In this document: in pieces, positions 14,346 to 22,122 of the stretch
Position numbering within the stretch: the stretch's first letter is position 1
How the letters are laid out: each line of letters opens with the position of its first letter
From: Planctomycetota bacterium
GTDB lineage: Bacteria; Planctomycetota; SZUA-567; H5-PLA8; CALKMO01
NCBI GenBank assembly: GCA_026417845.1
Contig: JAOACM010000009.1
Coordinates: 1-22,380 of the forward strand
Direction of reading: 5' to 3'
Length of the DNA: 22,380 bases
Notes under the pieces: model-generated
Told to the model about the DNA's origin: nothing
Databases searched by the model: none
What the model saw: only the letters and a program-made list of their open reading frames with translations
Position numbers and translations under genes: made by a program

Positions 14346-15539
14346 TCAGGGCGCATTGCCGGACGCCTTGTCCGGAACGACGGTTTCCTCCTCGACCCAA
14401 TCTCCGCCCGGACGATCTTCTCTACCTGTCTGCCGGGTTTCCCGTTTCGGTCCGGATTCCCGCTCACGGCCCGGTTCCCGTTCCGGCTCCCGATCGCCGC
14501 CGATGCCGGGCTTCCTGTCGGTCTCCCGATCCCGCTCCGGCCGGCCCCCGACGGACGGGTAGCGGCCCATCTCCGGCCTGAGCGTCGCAGGTATCTCGTA
14601 ATCGCGCCTGGCCGTCTCGCCTCTGCCTGCCTTGATGCCCCCCAGCACCGGATCCCACAGCCAGACCCATTTTTCGAATTCAGCAGCCGCCGGCCTGAAG
14701 CGTCTCAGAACCTTAGACGGTTCCTTCCGCGTCCAGGCCCCGTAACGCTTCTCATAGAACCACAGCTCCATCCGCCAGATCACGAACGGCTCCCGGTCGC
14801 GCAGCGACGTCCGCCCGCGGCGGATGAGCTCCATCAGCAGGACGGCGTTCTCCGAATTGCCAGCGATGCGCAGACAGCGCTTTTCGTCCTCGAATGTCTT
14901 CATGCCCAGCGCGTGGGCGCGGACGGCATCGGCGTCCTCCCGATCCAGCGGGCCTGGAGCTTCAGCGGCCGGGTGCAGATCAACGCCTTCGATCCGCCAT
15001 CCGTCGGAGGTCTCGATGTACAGGTCGTATGCGCCGGGCGGCAGGTTCGCGACGGAATACGTCCCGGTCTTCGGGTCGAACGATGCCGGAAATTCCCGTA
15101 TTTCGACGTGCGTCGCTATAGGCTTTTGCCTGACGTCGCGGTCGAGCGCCAGTACGCGCCTGACCTTGTCCGGCGGCTTTATCGTGCCGCTTATTTCGCC
15201 GGCCGCCTCCGGCATCGCAGCGCTCTCGCTCGTGCGCCCTTTTCCGGACCGGCCAACCTTTCCAGCCCCGGTCGCCTCTCCGGTTTTTCCGCCTTCCGCT
15301 TTTCCGGCTTCGATTGCCCCCCCGGTTCCGGGCTGTCCCGCTTCCCCGGTCCTGCGCGCCTTATCCCACGCTCCGGCCTTTGCGGCGTCTTCTGCTTCTT
15401 CCGCGCCATACGCCGTTCCGCCCACGGCGACCGGGGAGATAGCAATCACGATCGCTGCCAGGAACATCGCCGCTGCCGTGGCGACCGGCGACGCCATCGC
15501 ATCAACTGCGGTGCGGTCCGAGCGACTCATGCGACCCAC
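14346..15539 (-). CDS. Exported protein with carboxypeptidase-regulatory-like domain and charged tail
   Basis: The predicted protein has 397 residues. A signal peptide (AAAMFLAAIVIAISPVAVGGTAYG) is followed by a Gly/Ala/Lys/Glu-rich low-complexity stretch. A compact beta domain at about 115-185 follows (GEISGTIKPPDKVRRVLALD, then GTYSVANLPPGAYDLYIETS), with the 'G.i..l.pG.Y.l.v...' signature of carboxypeptidase-regulatory-like/Cna-B folds. An unrecognised region follows, rich in Trp and Arg (FVIWRMELWFYEKRYGAW, then KWVWLWDPVLGG). The last ~70 residues are an Arg/Glu/Gly/Pro-rich tail. Start: GTG 15539 has GGAGG with a 7-base spacer; TTG 15545 is too close and ATG 15530 rather far. It is monocistronic. 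An envelope or matrix role is inferred only from export and composition. Confidence 0.72.
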   Translation of the reverse strand: MGRMSRSDRTAVDAMASPVATAAAMFLAAIVIAISPVAVGGTAYGAEEAEDAAKAGAWDKARRTGEAGQPGTGGAIEAGKAEGGKTGEATGAGKVGRSGKGRTSESAAMPEAAGEISGTIKPPDKVRRVLALDRDVRQKPIATHVEIREFPASFDPKTGTYSVANLPPGAYDLYIETSDGWRIEGVDLHPAAEAPGPLDREDADAVRAHALGMKTFEDEKRCLRIAGNSENAVLLMELIRRGRTSLRDREPFVIWRMELWFYEKRYGAWTRKEPSKVLRRFRPAAAEFEKWVWLWDPVLGGIKAGRGETARRDYEIPATLRPEMGRYPSVGGRPERDRETDRKPGIGGDREPEREPGRERESGPKRETRQTGREDRPGGDWVEEETVVPDKASGNAP

Positions 15540-15852
15540 GCTCAAGCCTCCGTACGCGGCCTTTCTGTCGCCTGCCTGTACCGGCTGGCGTACTCAGTGC
15601 CTATCCCAAAACTTCCCGCTGAGCAGTAGGCCCAGCTGAGCGTATAAGCTGTCCGCCGGAGGTTTTCGGACAGGATCTTAAGAGGCGCCGCCTCGTATCC
15701 GGCCGTTGCCTCCTCCCGCCCTCCGGCCGCCCGGTCGGGTTCCGCCACAGGGGTGGCTTTCTGGAAGTTCCATCCGACCGCCATTCGCTTGCCCTCCGGT
15801 ATCGCAACGGATAATACCTCGCATGTCACTCGGATGCCAGGAGGCGCAGGGC
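15540..15852. other. Divergent intergenic region with repeat A8
   Basis: This 313-bp gap lies between the charged-tail exported protein (minus) and the solute-binding protein (plus). It carries repeat copy A8 and must hold both promoters, but I see no convincing pair of boxes. An in-phase upstream extension of the solute-binding protein is open but Pro/Arg-rich and would precede its signal sequence, so I excluded it. Confidence 0.45.
15597..15682. repeat. Family A inverted-repeat element, copy A8
   Basis: The left arm GCCTATCCCAAAACTTCC and right arm GGAGGTTTTCGGACAGGATC are clear inverted repeats. The interior GCTGAGCGTATAAGCTGTCC with GCCGGAGG is shared with copy A2. Length is 86 bp. Confidence 0.7.
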
Positions 15853-17274
15853 ATGAGGAAGCCGCATCTTTTCCTGCTGGCCACAGTTGCCGTCGCTGCG
15901 GCGGCGTTCGTCTACGACCGTCCGCGGCATTCCGCGAAGTCAGCGGCCGCCTCCGGGACCGGGCCAGTCTTATTTCCCGCGCGATCGGACCGGGAGGAAG
16001 AGATCGAGCTTACATACTGGGAGAAGTGGACAGGCTTTGAAGGCGAGGCGATGAAGGCCACGGTCGCGGCGTTCAACCGGAAGCGGGTAAGGAACGCCGC
16101 GGGCCGGATCATCCGCGTCAATCTGCTGACTACCAGCCAGATTGATCGCAAGGCGATGCTCGCCATAGCCGGCGCCAACCCGCCCGACCTGATCGGTCTG
16201 TTCTCCTACAACATACACGTCTTCGCCGGCAAGGGCGCGCTGATGGAGCTCGACGGTTACCTGCGCAGGTACGGCATCCGGGAGGAGGATTACATCCCGT
16301 GCTACTGGCGGTTGTGCCGATACAAGGGGAGTATGGTTTGTCTGCCGACTACGCCGGCCACCATCGCGCTGTACTGGAACAAGGACCATTTTGCCGAGGT
16401 CAGGCTGGACCCGGAGCGGCCGCCGGGAACGCTGAGGGAACTGGATGAGTATGCCGAGCGGCTTACGGTCCGCGACGGGGGAGGCAGATATGTCCGGCTG
16501 GGCTTTCTACCACCCGAACCGGGCTGGTGGAACTGGGGCTGGAGCCTGTGGTTCGGCGGCAGGCTCACGGACGACGAAGGGCGCATAACCGCCGACAGGC
16601 CGGAGAACGTAGCGGCGCTTGAATGGGTGCAATCCTACTCGAAGAAGTACGGGACGAAGGGATTGCAGTCGTTTCGGGGGGAGTTCGGGCCGTTCCAGTC
16701 GCCTCAGAATGCGTTTTTCTCCGGCCGCGTCTCGATGGTCCTTCAGGGAGTGTGGTTTGCCAACTTCATAAGGCGGTTCGCACCGAAGATGTTTGAAGAG
16801 GACCGCTGGGGCTGCGCACCGTTCCCGTCGGCCGTGCCGGGGCTGGAAAACGTCACGATAGCCGAAGCCGATGTGATCGCCATACCCGTGGGCGCGCCGC
16901 ATCCGGATGAGGCCTTCGAGTTCATACGGTTCGTCAATTCGCGCGAGGGCATGGAACTGCTGTGCACTCTCCAAGGCAAGCACACGCCGTTTAAGGAGGT
17001 CAGCCGGGAATTCCTCGAAAACCACCCCCATCCGAAGATCGGGCTGTTCATAGAGCTGGCGAAGAGTCCCAACGCGTGGACCACGCCCCAGACGCCGCTG
17101 TGGCTGGAGTACCGGCTGGCGCTGTCAGCGGCGTTCGACAGGGTATGGCTGCTTAAGGCATCGCCGGCGGAGGCGCTCAGAGACGTGCAGCGCGAAATGG
17201 AGGCGCGGGATGCGGCCGAGCGCGCCAGGGAAGCCCGCCGCGCCGGGACCGGCGCGGACCGGCGGGGGAGATAG
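15853..17274 (+). CDS. ABC transporter extracellular solute-binding protein (family 1)
   Basis: The predicted protein has 473 residues. It captures a small solute, usually a sugar or polyol, in the periplasm for a carbohydrate-type ABC importer. An N-terminal hydrophobic signal (HLFLLATVAVAAAAFVYD) has no lipobox cysteine, so it may be secreted or signal-anchored. Family features include ELTYWEKWTGFEGEAMKATV, NPPDLIGLFSYNIHVFAGKG, ALMELDGYLRRYGI, ALYWNKDHF, FFSGRVSMVLQGVWFANFI, APFPSAVPG, and ADVIAIPVGAPHPDEAFEFI. The C-terminus is an Ala/Arg-rich helix. ATG 15853 has AGGAGG eight bases upstream. The permease fragment at 22123 is probably its partner, with the glycyl radical operon between them on the opposite strand. 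Ligand not determinable. Confidence 0.9.
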   Translation: MRKPHLFLLATVAVAAAAFVYDRPRHSAKSAAASGTGPVLFPARSDREEEIELTYWEKWTGFEGEAMKATVAAFNRKRVRNAAGRIIRVNLLTTSQIDRKAMLAIAGANPPDLIGLFSYNIHVFAGKGALMELDGYLRRYGIREEDYIPCYWRLCRYKGSMVCLPTTPATIALYWNKDHFAEVRLDPERPPGTLRELDEYAERLTVRDGGGRYVRLGFLPPEPGWWNWGWSLWFGGRLTDDEGRITADRPENVAALEWVQSYSKKYGTKGLQSFRGEFGPFQSPQNAFFSGRVSMVLQGVWFANFIRRFAPKMFEEDRWGCAPFPSAVPGLENVTIAEADVIAIPVGAPHPDEAFEFIRFVNSREGMELLCTLQGKHTPFKEVSREFLENHPHPKIGLFIELAKSPNAWTTPQTPLWLEYRLALSAAFDRVWLLKASPAEALRDVQREMEARDAAERAREARRAGTGADRRGR

Positions 17275-17424
17275 GCAAAGCCCTTGTGTAATTGTCCGCC
17301 GCGTTCGGGTTGCGGCTGCTATTAATAGCCTGTCCGGAAACCTCCGGACAGGATTGGGCTGGACGCTGTGGAAACCTTGGGCGGCGAGGGAGTTTTTGGA
17401 CAGGCTCTTGATCCCTGGGATCCC
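17275..17424. other. Short gap with palindrome and repeat A9
   Basis: This stretch separates the solute-binding protein from the nucleotidyltransferase pseudogene. A perfect 12-bp palindrome GCTATTAATAGC (17318-17329) runs into the left end of repeat copy A9. No gene was seen. Confidence 0.4.
17325..17411. repeat. Family A inverted-repeat element, best copy A9
   Basis: The left arm AATAGCCTGTCCGGAAACC and right arm AGTTTTTGGACAGGCTCTTG are nearly perfect inverted repeats, with AGCCTGTCC identical in both. The interior CCGGACAGGATTGGGCTGG with ACGCTG matches copies A4 and A6. The element ends 14 bp beyond the ancestral stop codon of the adjacent nucleotidyltransferase pseudogene. Confidence 0.75.
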
Positions 17425-17715
17425 TCATAGCGGTACTGCCTCTCGAATGACCGTTCCCGGATGCGCGCCTTGAGCCCGCGCTCGGTGACCATGTCCACCC
17501 GGCAGCTTGGAAGTCTCTCCAGGTCATACTGGAGTCCGCCGGGGGCAAAAAGAGTCCCGCCCGGGATCGAGTTCCACGATGAAATCTGCGTCGCTTTGCG
17601 CGTCGGCATCGCCGCGGGTCAGAGGACCGGACACTCGCACGTTTCGGGCGCCGTGTCCGGCGCAGATGCGCAGGATTTCCTCCTGCTTCTCCTTCAACAG
17701 CCGTTCGAGCATCAT
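17425..17715 (-). pseudogene. Frameshifted MNT-type minimal nucleotidyltransferase
   Basis: Reading from ATG 17715, MMLERLLKEKQEEILRICAG, then ARNVRVSGPLTRGDADAQSD and ADFIVELDPGR, is the start of a MntA/MNT-domain nucleotidyltransferase. Such proteins are the AMP-transferring antitoxin-like partner of HepT-type toxins. The frame then stops at 17524. A second frame continues the family sequence (GGLQYDLERL, then VDMVTERGLKARIRER) from about 17575. The original frame resumes near 17450 to give VIREAVPL and a TGA at 17425, the normal family ending. So one extra base followed by one missing base explain the disruption, and the ancestral length (97 codons) fits the family. The usual GS of the active-site loop is GP here. 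No HepT gene is adjacent. Sequencing error cannot be excluded. Confidence 0.75.
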
Positions 17716-17823
17716 GCAATGCTCCCGGTTCCTCCAGGTTGGACCGGTGCGCCAAACCTTTCGCCGCCGCCGGACACAAGGTGTTCTTCCGGATCCGGAT
17801 TCGCGCCCGGCGGCAGGCTTCGT

Positions 17824-18648
17824 TCAGCCCTCCAGGCCCAGGATGGCCCGCTTGCCCTCGCCCAGCCTGTGGAAGGGAAGTTCCTCCACGCCCTCGACCC
17901 CCGCTGTTCGCGCCGCCGATTCGACGGCCTCGCGGAACTCGACCGTGTCGTTGACCCCCGGCACCCTGGGGATTCGCAGGCGTATCCGCGCGCCGGCCGC
18001 GCCGAGGCGGGCCAGGTTATCGAGGATCGGGGCCAGGGGGACGCCGGTGAGCGCCTCGTGCCGGGCGGCGTCGGCCTTGATGTCGAAAAGCCACAGGTCC
18101 ACAAGTGGCACGAGGGCGTCCAGGTCGGCGGCCCGGCCGAAGCCGGAGGTCTCCACGCACGTTTCGATCCCTTCGGAGCGGCATGCGGCGAGCAAGTAGG
18201 CGCTGAACTCCGGCTGCGCCAGCGGGTCGCCTCCCGACAGGGTGATCCCTCCGCCGGAGAGATCGTAAAACTCCCTGTCGCGCAGCACCTCCGCCATCAC
18301 CTCGCCGACCGTGACGCGGCGCCCTACGATCTCCAGCGCCAGCGAAGGGCAGCTTTCGGCGCAGCGGCCGCAGACGATGCACTCCCTGCGCTCGATCCGG
18401 TGATCGCCGCGATCCGCCTTGTGCGCCCCGCGGGGGCAGACGCGGAGGCACGCGCCGCAGCCGACGCACCGTTCCGGCCTGAAGGCCAGCTGCGGGCCGG
18501 GATCCCACGATTCGGGATTGTGACACCACCTGCAGCGAAGCGGACAGCCTTTGAGGAATACGGTCGTGCGGATGCCCGGCCCGTCGTGGATCGAGAAGCG
18601 CTGGATGTCGAATATCATTCCGGAGGAGGCTTCCGCCGCCTCAGCCAT
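17824..18648 (-). CDS. Glycyl radical enzyme activase (radical SAM, PflA family)
   Basis: This 274-residue enzyme uses S-adenosylmethionine and a 4Fe-4S cluster to abstract hydrogen from the glycine of the partner enzyme. The radical-SAM motif is CPLRCRWC (Cys35, Cys39, Cys42), preceded by SIHDGPGIRTTVFLKG, the family signature. A ferredoxin-like insert with two 4Fe-4S motifs follows (Cys61/64/67/71 and Cys90/93/96/100), as in activases of glycerol/choline/hydroxyproline-type enzymes and unlike the short PflA of E. coli. SGGGITLSGGDPLAQPEF is the SAM-binding GGD region, and the C-terminus ELPFHRLGEGKRAILGL is typical. Its ATG overlaps the stop of the glycyl radical enzyme by eight bases, with GGAGG seven bases upstream, so it is translationally coupled as the last gene of the operon. 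Confidence 0.95.
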   Translation of the reverse strand: MAEAAEASSGMIFDIQRFSIHDGPGIRTTVFLKGCPLRCRWCHNPESWDPGPQLAFRPERCVGCGACLRVCPRGAHKADRGDHRIERRECIVCGRCAESCPSLALEIVGRRVTVGEVMAEVLRDREFYDLSGGGITLSGGDPLAQPEFSAYLLAACRSEGIETCVETSGFGRAADLDALVPLVDLWLFDIKADAARHEALTGVPLAPILDNLARLGAAGARIRLRIPRVPGVNDTVEFREAVESAARTAGVEGVEELPFHRLGEGKRAILGLEG

Positions 18649-20731
18649 GGGCGCGCCTCCTGATGATATCGTCCTGCACTTCCGGACTCAGGTTCGTGAA
18701 GTATGCCGAGAAGCCGCTTACGCGCACAACGAGGTTACGGTACTTTTCCGGCTCGCGGCGGGCGGCCAGCAGCGTCTCGTTGCCTGTGAAGTTGAACTGA
18801 AGTTCCGGGATGCGATGCCTCACGAAAAAGCCGGTGAGGGCCGCGAAGCGCCGCGCCCCGGCCTCGTCCTGGAAAAACGCCGGCTCGAACTTCATGTTGA
18901 TTACCGTGCCGCCGACCACGCAGCGGTAATCGGGTACGGCCACGGAGCGCAGGAAGGCGGTGGGGCCCTTCATGTCGCGGCCGAAGAACGGGCTGGCCGC
19001 GTCGGAGAGAGGCGTGCCCTTCCGGCGGCCGTCCGGCGTGGCTCCGGTCTCCCGGCCCGCGGCGATGTTGCTGATGTTGGCGGCCATGAGCGGCACGAAG
19101 CGTCCACCGTCGGGCGTGCGGTGTTTGAGACATTCTCCGGAAGTCCACGCCACGATGTCGGCGGCCAGGCGGTCCACGCAGGGATCGTCGTTGCCGTATT
19201 TCGGCGCGCGGTTGAGGAGCATCTGGCGGAGGGGCTCGCGACCTTCGAAGTCGGATTCAAGCGCCGCCATGAGCTCCCCCCATGAGATGCGGCGCTCCTC
19301 GAAGACCAGCCGCCTGACTGCGGCGAGCGAGTCGGCCACGGTGGCCAGGCCCATCACCGCGACGCCGTGGAACCTTGGAAATTCCGCGCCCCCCGCGTTT
19401 ATGTCCGCGGCGCGGGCGATGCAATCGCGGGTGAGAGCTGAGAGGAACGGATCGGGAAAGCGGTCCGGCGGGAACCGCTCGATGTGGCGGTTTATCGCCG
19501 CGGCGTGGACGGCCATGTCGGCCGCGAGGACTTCGCGAAACCGGGCGACGAGCCGTTCCCAGGCCGGGGCGGAAACGCCGCGGAGGTCGGCCATGGCCTT
19601 CAGCAGGGACCGCGGCGCGTTGAAGCGGCTGTCCGACCATGCCGCCTGCCTGCCGGGAAGCATGGTTTCAATGCAGCCGACCATGCAGTAATCGCGCGAT
19701 ATCTCCGCGGGTATGCCTATGCCGGTCAGCCCCTCGACCAGCACGTGATCGTTAAAAATGGCCGGGAACCCCAAGCCGGTCCTGATCACTTCGAAACACG
19801 CGCGGTGGAATTCCGGAGGAGAACCGTCGTGGAACCGCGCGCTCAGGTTCGTGTGCGGCGATCTGACCCTCGCAGTGGCCTCGAGACACAGGTAGCTGAT
19901 CTCGTTGGTGGCGTCCCGCCCGTCGGGCGTGAGGCCGCCGATGCATATGTTCGTAACCTCGCCAAGCTCTTCCATCCGGGTCCACAGGTGGCATACGAGG
20001 TCGAGCGCCCCTTCGCGCGTGAGGCGGCCGGCGGCGAGGTCGCCGCGGTAGAACGGCAGCATGTACTGGTCGAACCGCCCGATGGCCATCGCGTAGCGTC
20101 CCTCGCTGACGAAGGCCATGTGCGTGAGCCATACGAGCTGGAGCGCCTGGCGGAACGTCCCCGGGGGCGGGCCGGCGATCGCGTCCAGGCACGACGCAAG
20201 CTCCACGTCGCCGAGGCGGCGGGCTTCTTCAGAGTGGCGGCGAACGAAGGCCCTGAGCGCCTCGAGGCAGATGATCGCCGAATCCAGAAATTCGCGTTCC
20301 TTTCGGCCGGTGCGCTCCAGCATCGAGCGCCTGGCGCGCCTGATATAGCCGTCTATGCCGATGCGCAGGAGCGTCGGGTAGTCGGGGAGCGTGTGGTCGA
20401 ACCCCGCCAGGAAATCGCGCTGCCCCCGCTCACCGGCTGCCGCGACCGCCTCATCGAATTCGCGCTGGCCGGTTCCTCCGGGGAGCTCGCGCGAGCGGAA
20501 GCCGAGCCGGCTGCCGCATACCGATTCGCCCTCGTAGAAGTGCAGCGGGATATTTTCGAGTACCGAGGCGAAGGCCCGGGCGCGGACGACCGTTTCGGGT
20601 TCCCCGCGGTGTCTGAGGAACGCGATCCCGCGCCAGTACTTCCGCAGGTCGGGATTGCCGCTCAGGTCTCCGCGGTCCCTGGCTGTACGAATAGCGTCCA
20701 GGACGCGACGCCAGTCACCCATTCCCGCCAT
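18641..20731 (-). CDS. Glycyl radical enzyme, dehydratase/lyase type, substrate unknown
   Basis: The predicted protein has 696 residues, shorter than the usual 760-850 of pyruvate formate-lyase, choline lyase or hydroxyproline dehydratase. The C-terminal glycyl radical motif is VVRVSGFSAYFTNLSPEVQ, with the radical on Gly673. The thiyl site is DYCMVGCIETM, giving Cys353 and, two residues on, Glu355. That Cys-x-Glu arrangement marks dehydratases and C-X lyases, not pyruvate formate-lyase (Cys-Cys). Other family blocks include GRFDQYMLPFYRGDL, GGLTPDGRDATNEISYLCLE and AAGRETGATPDGRRKGTPLS. The start overlaps the dehydrogenase stop by 17 bases, with AGGTGG upstream; ATG 20722 is an alternative. 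It is the middle gene of a three-gene operon with dehydrogenase and activase. Oxygen-sensitive chemistry implies anaerobic expression. The exact reaction is not assignable. Confidence 0.93.
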   Translation of the reverse strand: MAGMGDWRRVLDAIRTARDRGDLSGNPDLRKYWRGIAFLRHRGEPETVVRARAFASVLENIPLHFYEGESVCGSRLGFRSRELPGGTGQREFDEAVAAAGERGQRDFLAGFDHTLPDYPTLLRIGIDGYIRRARRSMLERTGRKEREFLDSAIICLEALRAFVRRHSEEARRLGDVELASCLDAIAGPPPGTFRQALQLVWLTHMAFVSEGRYAMAIGRFDQYMLPFYRGDLAAGRLTREGALDLVCHLWTRMEELGEVTNICIGGLTPDGRDATNEISYLCLEATARVRSPHTNLSARFHDGSPPEFHRACFEVIRTGLGFPAIFNDHVLVEGLTGIGIPAEISRDYCMVGCIETMLPGRQAAWSDSRFNAPRSLLKAMADLRGVSAPAWERLVARFREVLAADMAVHAAAINRHIERFPPDRFPDPFLSALTRDCIARAADINAGGAEFPRFHGVAVMGLATVADSLAAVRRLVFEERRISWGELMAALESDFEGREPLRQMLLNRAPKYGNDDPCVDRLAADIVAWTSGECLKHRTPDGGRFVPLMAANISNIAAGRETGATPDGRRKGTPLSDAASPFFGRDMKGPTAFLRSVAVPDYRCVVGGTVINMKFEPAFFQDEAGARRFAALTGFFVRHRIPELQFNFTGNETLLAARREPEKYRNLVVRVSGFSAYFTNLSPEVQDDIIRRRAHG

Positions 20732-21836
20732 CCAGCACCACCTTTACCGCCCCGCCCGATTCCGTCGCCTCCATCGCTTCGCCGACCCGCGCCACGGGGT
20801 ACCGGTGGGTGATGCAATCCGCGAATATCTTCTGCAACCGGCGGTCGCTTGCCAGGAAGCGCAGGTAAGCGCCTGCGTCCGCAAGCTTGTACTGTCCGCT
20901 TCCGACGATGCGGACGGCCTTGAACGTGATCGTCTGCGGCTGGATCTCCACCGGTCCGCTGCTGGAATACTGGCCGGGGACGATGTAGCGGCCGCGCGTC
21001 CGGACCAGGCCAAGCCCCTCCGGTACAGCCTGGGGCGCGCCGCTGGCCTCGAGGACCACGTCGGCTCCGTCACCACGGCGGAGCCTGGCGGCCAGACCGC
21101 GGACCGCCTTAAGTCGCGCCCCCGGTTCCGTCTTCCGGAAATCAAAAACCAGGCGCGCGCCGAGCCGGCGCGCGAGTTCCAAACGTCCGGGCTGACGGCC
21201 GGACCCGATGGCCGCCACCGCGCAGCCGGCTTTCGCCGCCCATGCCACGGCGAAAAGCCCAAGCGGCCCCGTTCCCTGGACCACGACCACCTCACCACGC
21301 TGCAGATTTCCCGCGAAATCGAATGCCCGTATGGCCGTCGGACCGGCGCATGGGAAGGCGGCCACCGCATCAATCGCTAGGCCGTCCGGCACCCGCACGA
21401 GGTTCCCTGCGGGGCTGTGCAGCCACTCTGCGAATCCGCCGAAGAAGTGCGGCGCCCTGTCGGGATCGCGCAGATAGGTGACTCCGAACCTGAGGCAGCT
21501 TGCGGTCTCGCCCCGCCGGCAGTTGAAGCACTTGCCGCATGGTTTCGCCACGCACGCTATGACGATATCGCCGGGGCGCAGCGGAGAGCCAAGGCCGTCC
21601 CGCCTGCTCCCCCTGCCCAGCGCCTCGACCCTCCCAACGAACTCGTGTCCCAGTATGAACCTGTTCCCGGGCAGGCTCAACCGGCCCGCGTGTATATGCA
21701 CGTCGGTCCCGCAGATGCCGGAGCGGACCATGCGCAACAAAACTTCCCCGGGACGCGGGGGAAGTACCGGGTAGCGTCGCAGTTCGAACTTCCTTCCGGG
21801 GCCGGTCCACACCGCCGCCAGCCCTTCGGTTGCCAT
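20715..21836 (-). CDS. Zinc-dependent medium-chain alcohol/polyol dehydrogenase
   Basis: This 373-residue MDR-family oxidoreductase resembles sorbitol/threonine dehydrogenases. The catalytic-zinc ligands are Cys42 in GICGTDVH and His64-Glu65 in LGHEFVG. The structural zinc loop is complete: Cys100, Cys103, Cys106 and Cys114 (CGKCFNC, then C). The nucleotide-binding fold has VVVQGTGPLGLFAVAWAAKA. The C-terminal half carries RYIVPGQYSSSGPVEI and ends at VKVVLDG. ATG 21836 was chosen for AGGAGG seven bases upstream; the ATG at 21860 has none. It is the first gene of the operon. A role in reducing the aldehyde made by the glycyl radical enzyme, or oxidising an alcohol to make its substrate, is inferred from position. 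Confidence 0.93.
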   Translation of the reverse strand: MATEGLAAVWTGPGRKFELRRYPVLPPRPGEVLLRMVRSGICGTDVHIHAGRLSLPGNRFILGHEFVGRVEALGRGSRRDGLGSPLRPGDIVIACVAKPCGKCFNCRRGETASCLRFGVTYLRDPDRAPHFFGGFAEWLHSPAGNLVRVPDGLAIDAVAAFPCAGPTAIRAFDFAGNLQRGEVVVVQGTGPLGLFAVAWAAKAGCAVAAIGSGRQPGRLELARRLGARLVFDFRKTEPGARLKAVRGLAARLRRGDGADVVLEASGAPQAVPEGLGLVRTRGRYIVPGQYSSSGPVEIQPQTITFKAVRIVGSGQYKLADAGAYLRFLASDRRLQKIFADCITHRYPVARVGEAMEATESGGAVKVVLDGGNG

Positions 21837-22122
21837 TCGGGCGCCTCCTGTATATCGCATAAAGGAACCGCGGCCGTCCAGCGATCCGGAATATTCTTAC
21901 ATATTATGCGCGCGGGATCAAAGCGCAAAGAGAATCTCCGGCCAAGGGCCCGGCCCGATCCCGTCTCCACGTCTCCAGTCGCGGCGGATACGTTCTCCTG
22001 CGATTGCGGACGCGGGCAGGAAGGGGGTAAATAGTTACCTTAATTGCTGCGCTCGCGGCGGCCTTTGTTAAGAGACCGGAAGAAAAGCGTCGGGGCGCAT
22101 ATCGCGGGGAGGCGCGGAATAA
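21837..22122. promoter_or_regulatory. Divergent promoter region between the dehydrogenase operon and the ABC permease
   Basis: This 286-bp region separates oppositely transcribed genes. It has two AT-rich islands in GC-rich surroundings. The first, 21887-21907, includes the palindrome GAATATTC (21889-21896) and, on the minus strand, CATAAT, a five-of-six match to a -10 box for the operon. The second, 22026-22050, contains the inverted repeat at 22026-22039. Exact promoters are uncertain. Confidence 0.4.
22026..22039. promoter_or_regulatory. Candidate operator: inverted repeat GGTAA-N4-TTACC
   Basis: GGTAAATAGTTACC is a 14-bp near-palindrome with 5-bp perfect arms, 84 bp upstream of the permease start codon and 190 bp from the dehydrogenase start. 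Its size suits a dimeric repressor such as a GntR- or LacI-type regulator, but no regulator gene is in the window. Confidence 0.3.

Noticed and set aside
14244..15629. 461-codon plus-strand open frame opposite the charged-tail exported protein
   Set aside because: Runs through two repeat elements; its Pro/Arg/Ser-rich composition mirrors the real gene's low-complexity tail, which has a signal peptide and ribosome binding site.
4189..17411. Family A elements as a CRISPR array
   Set aside because: Copies are kilobases apart, imperfect, and lack regular spacers or cas genes.
17461..18663. 400-codon plus-strand open frame over the nucleotidyltransferase remnant and activase
   Set aside because: Antisense to the radical-SAM activase with its cysteine motifs; no features of its own.
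19484..20812. 442-codon open frame antisense to the glycyl radical enzyme
   Set aside because: The minus strand encodes an unmistakable glycyl radical enzyme; the plus-strand product has no domain.
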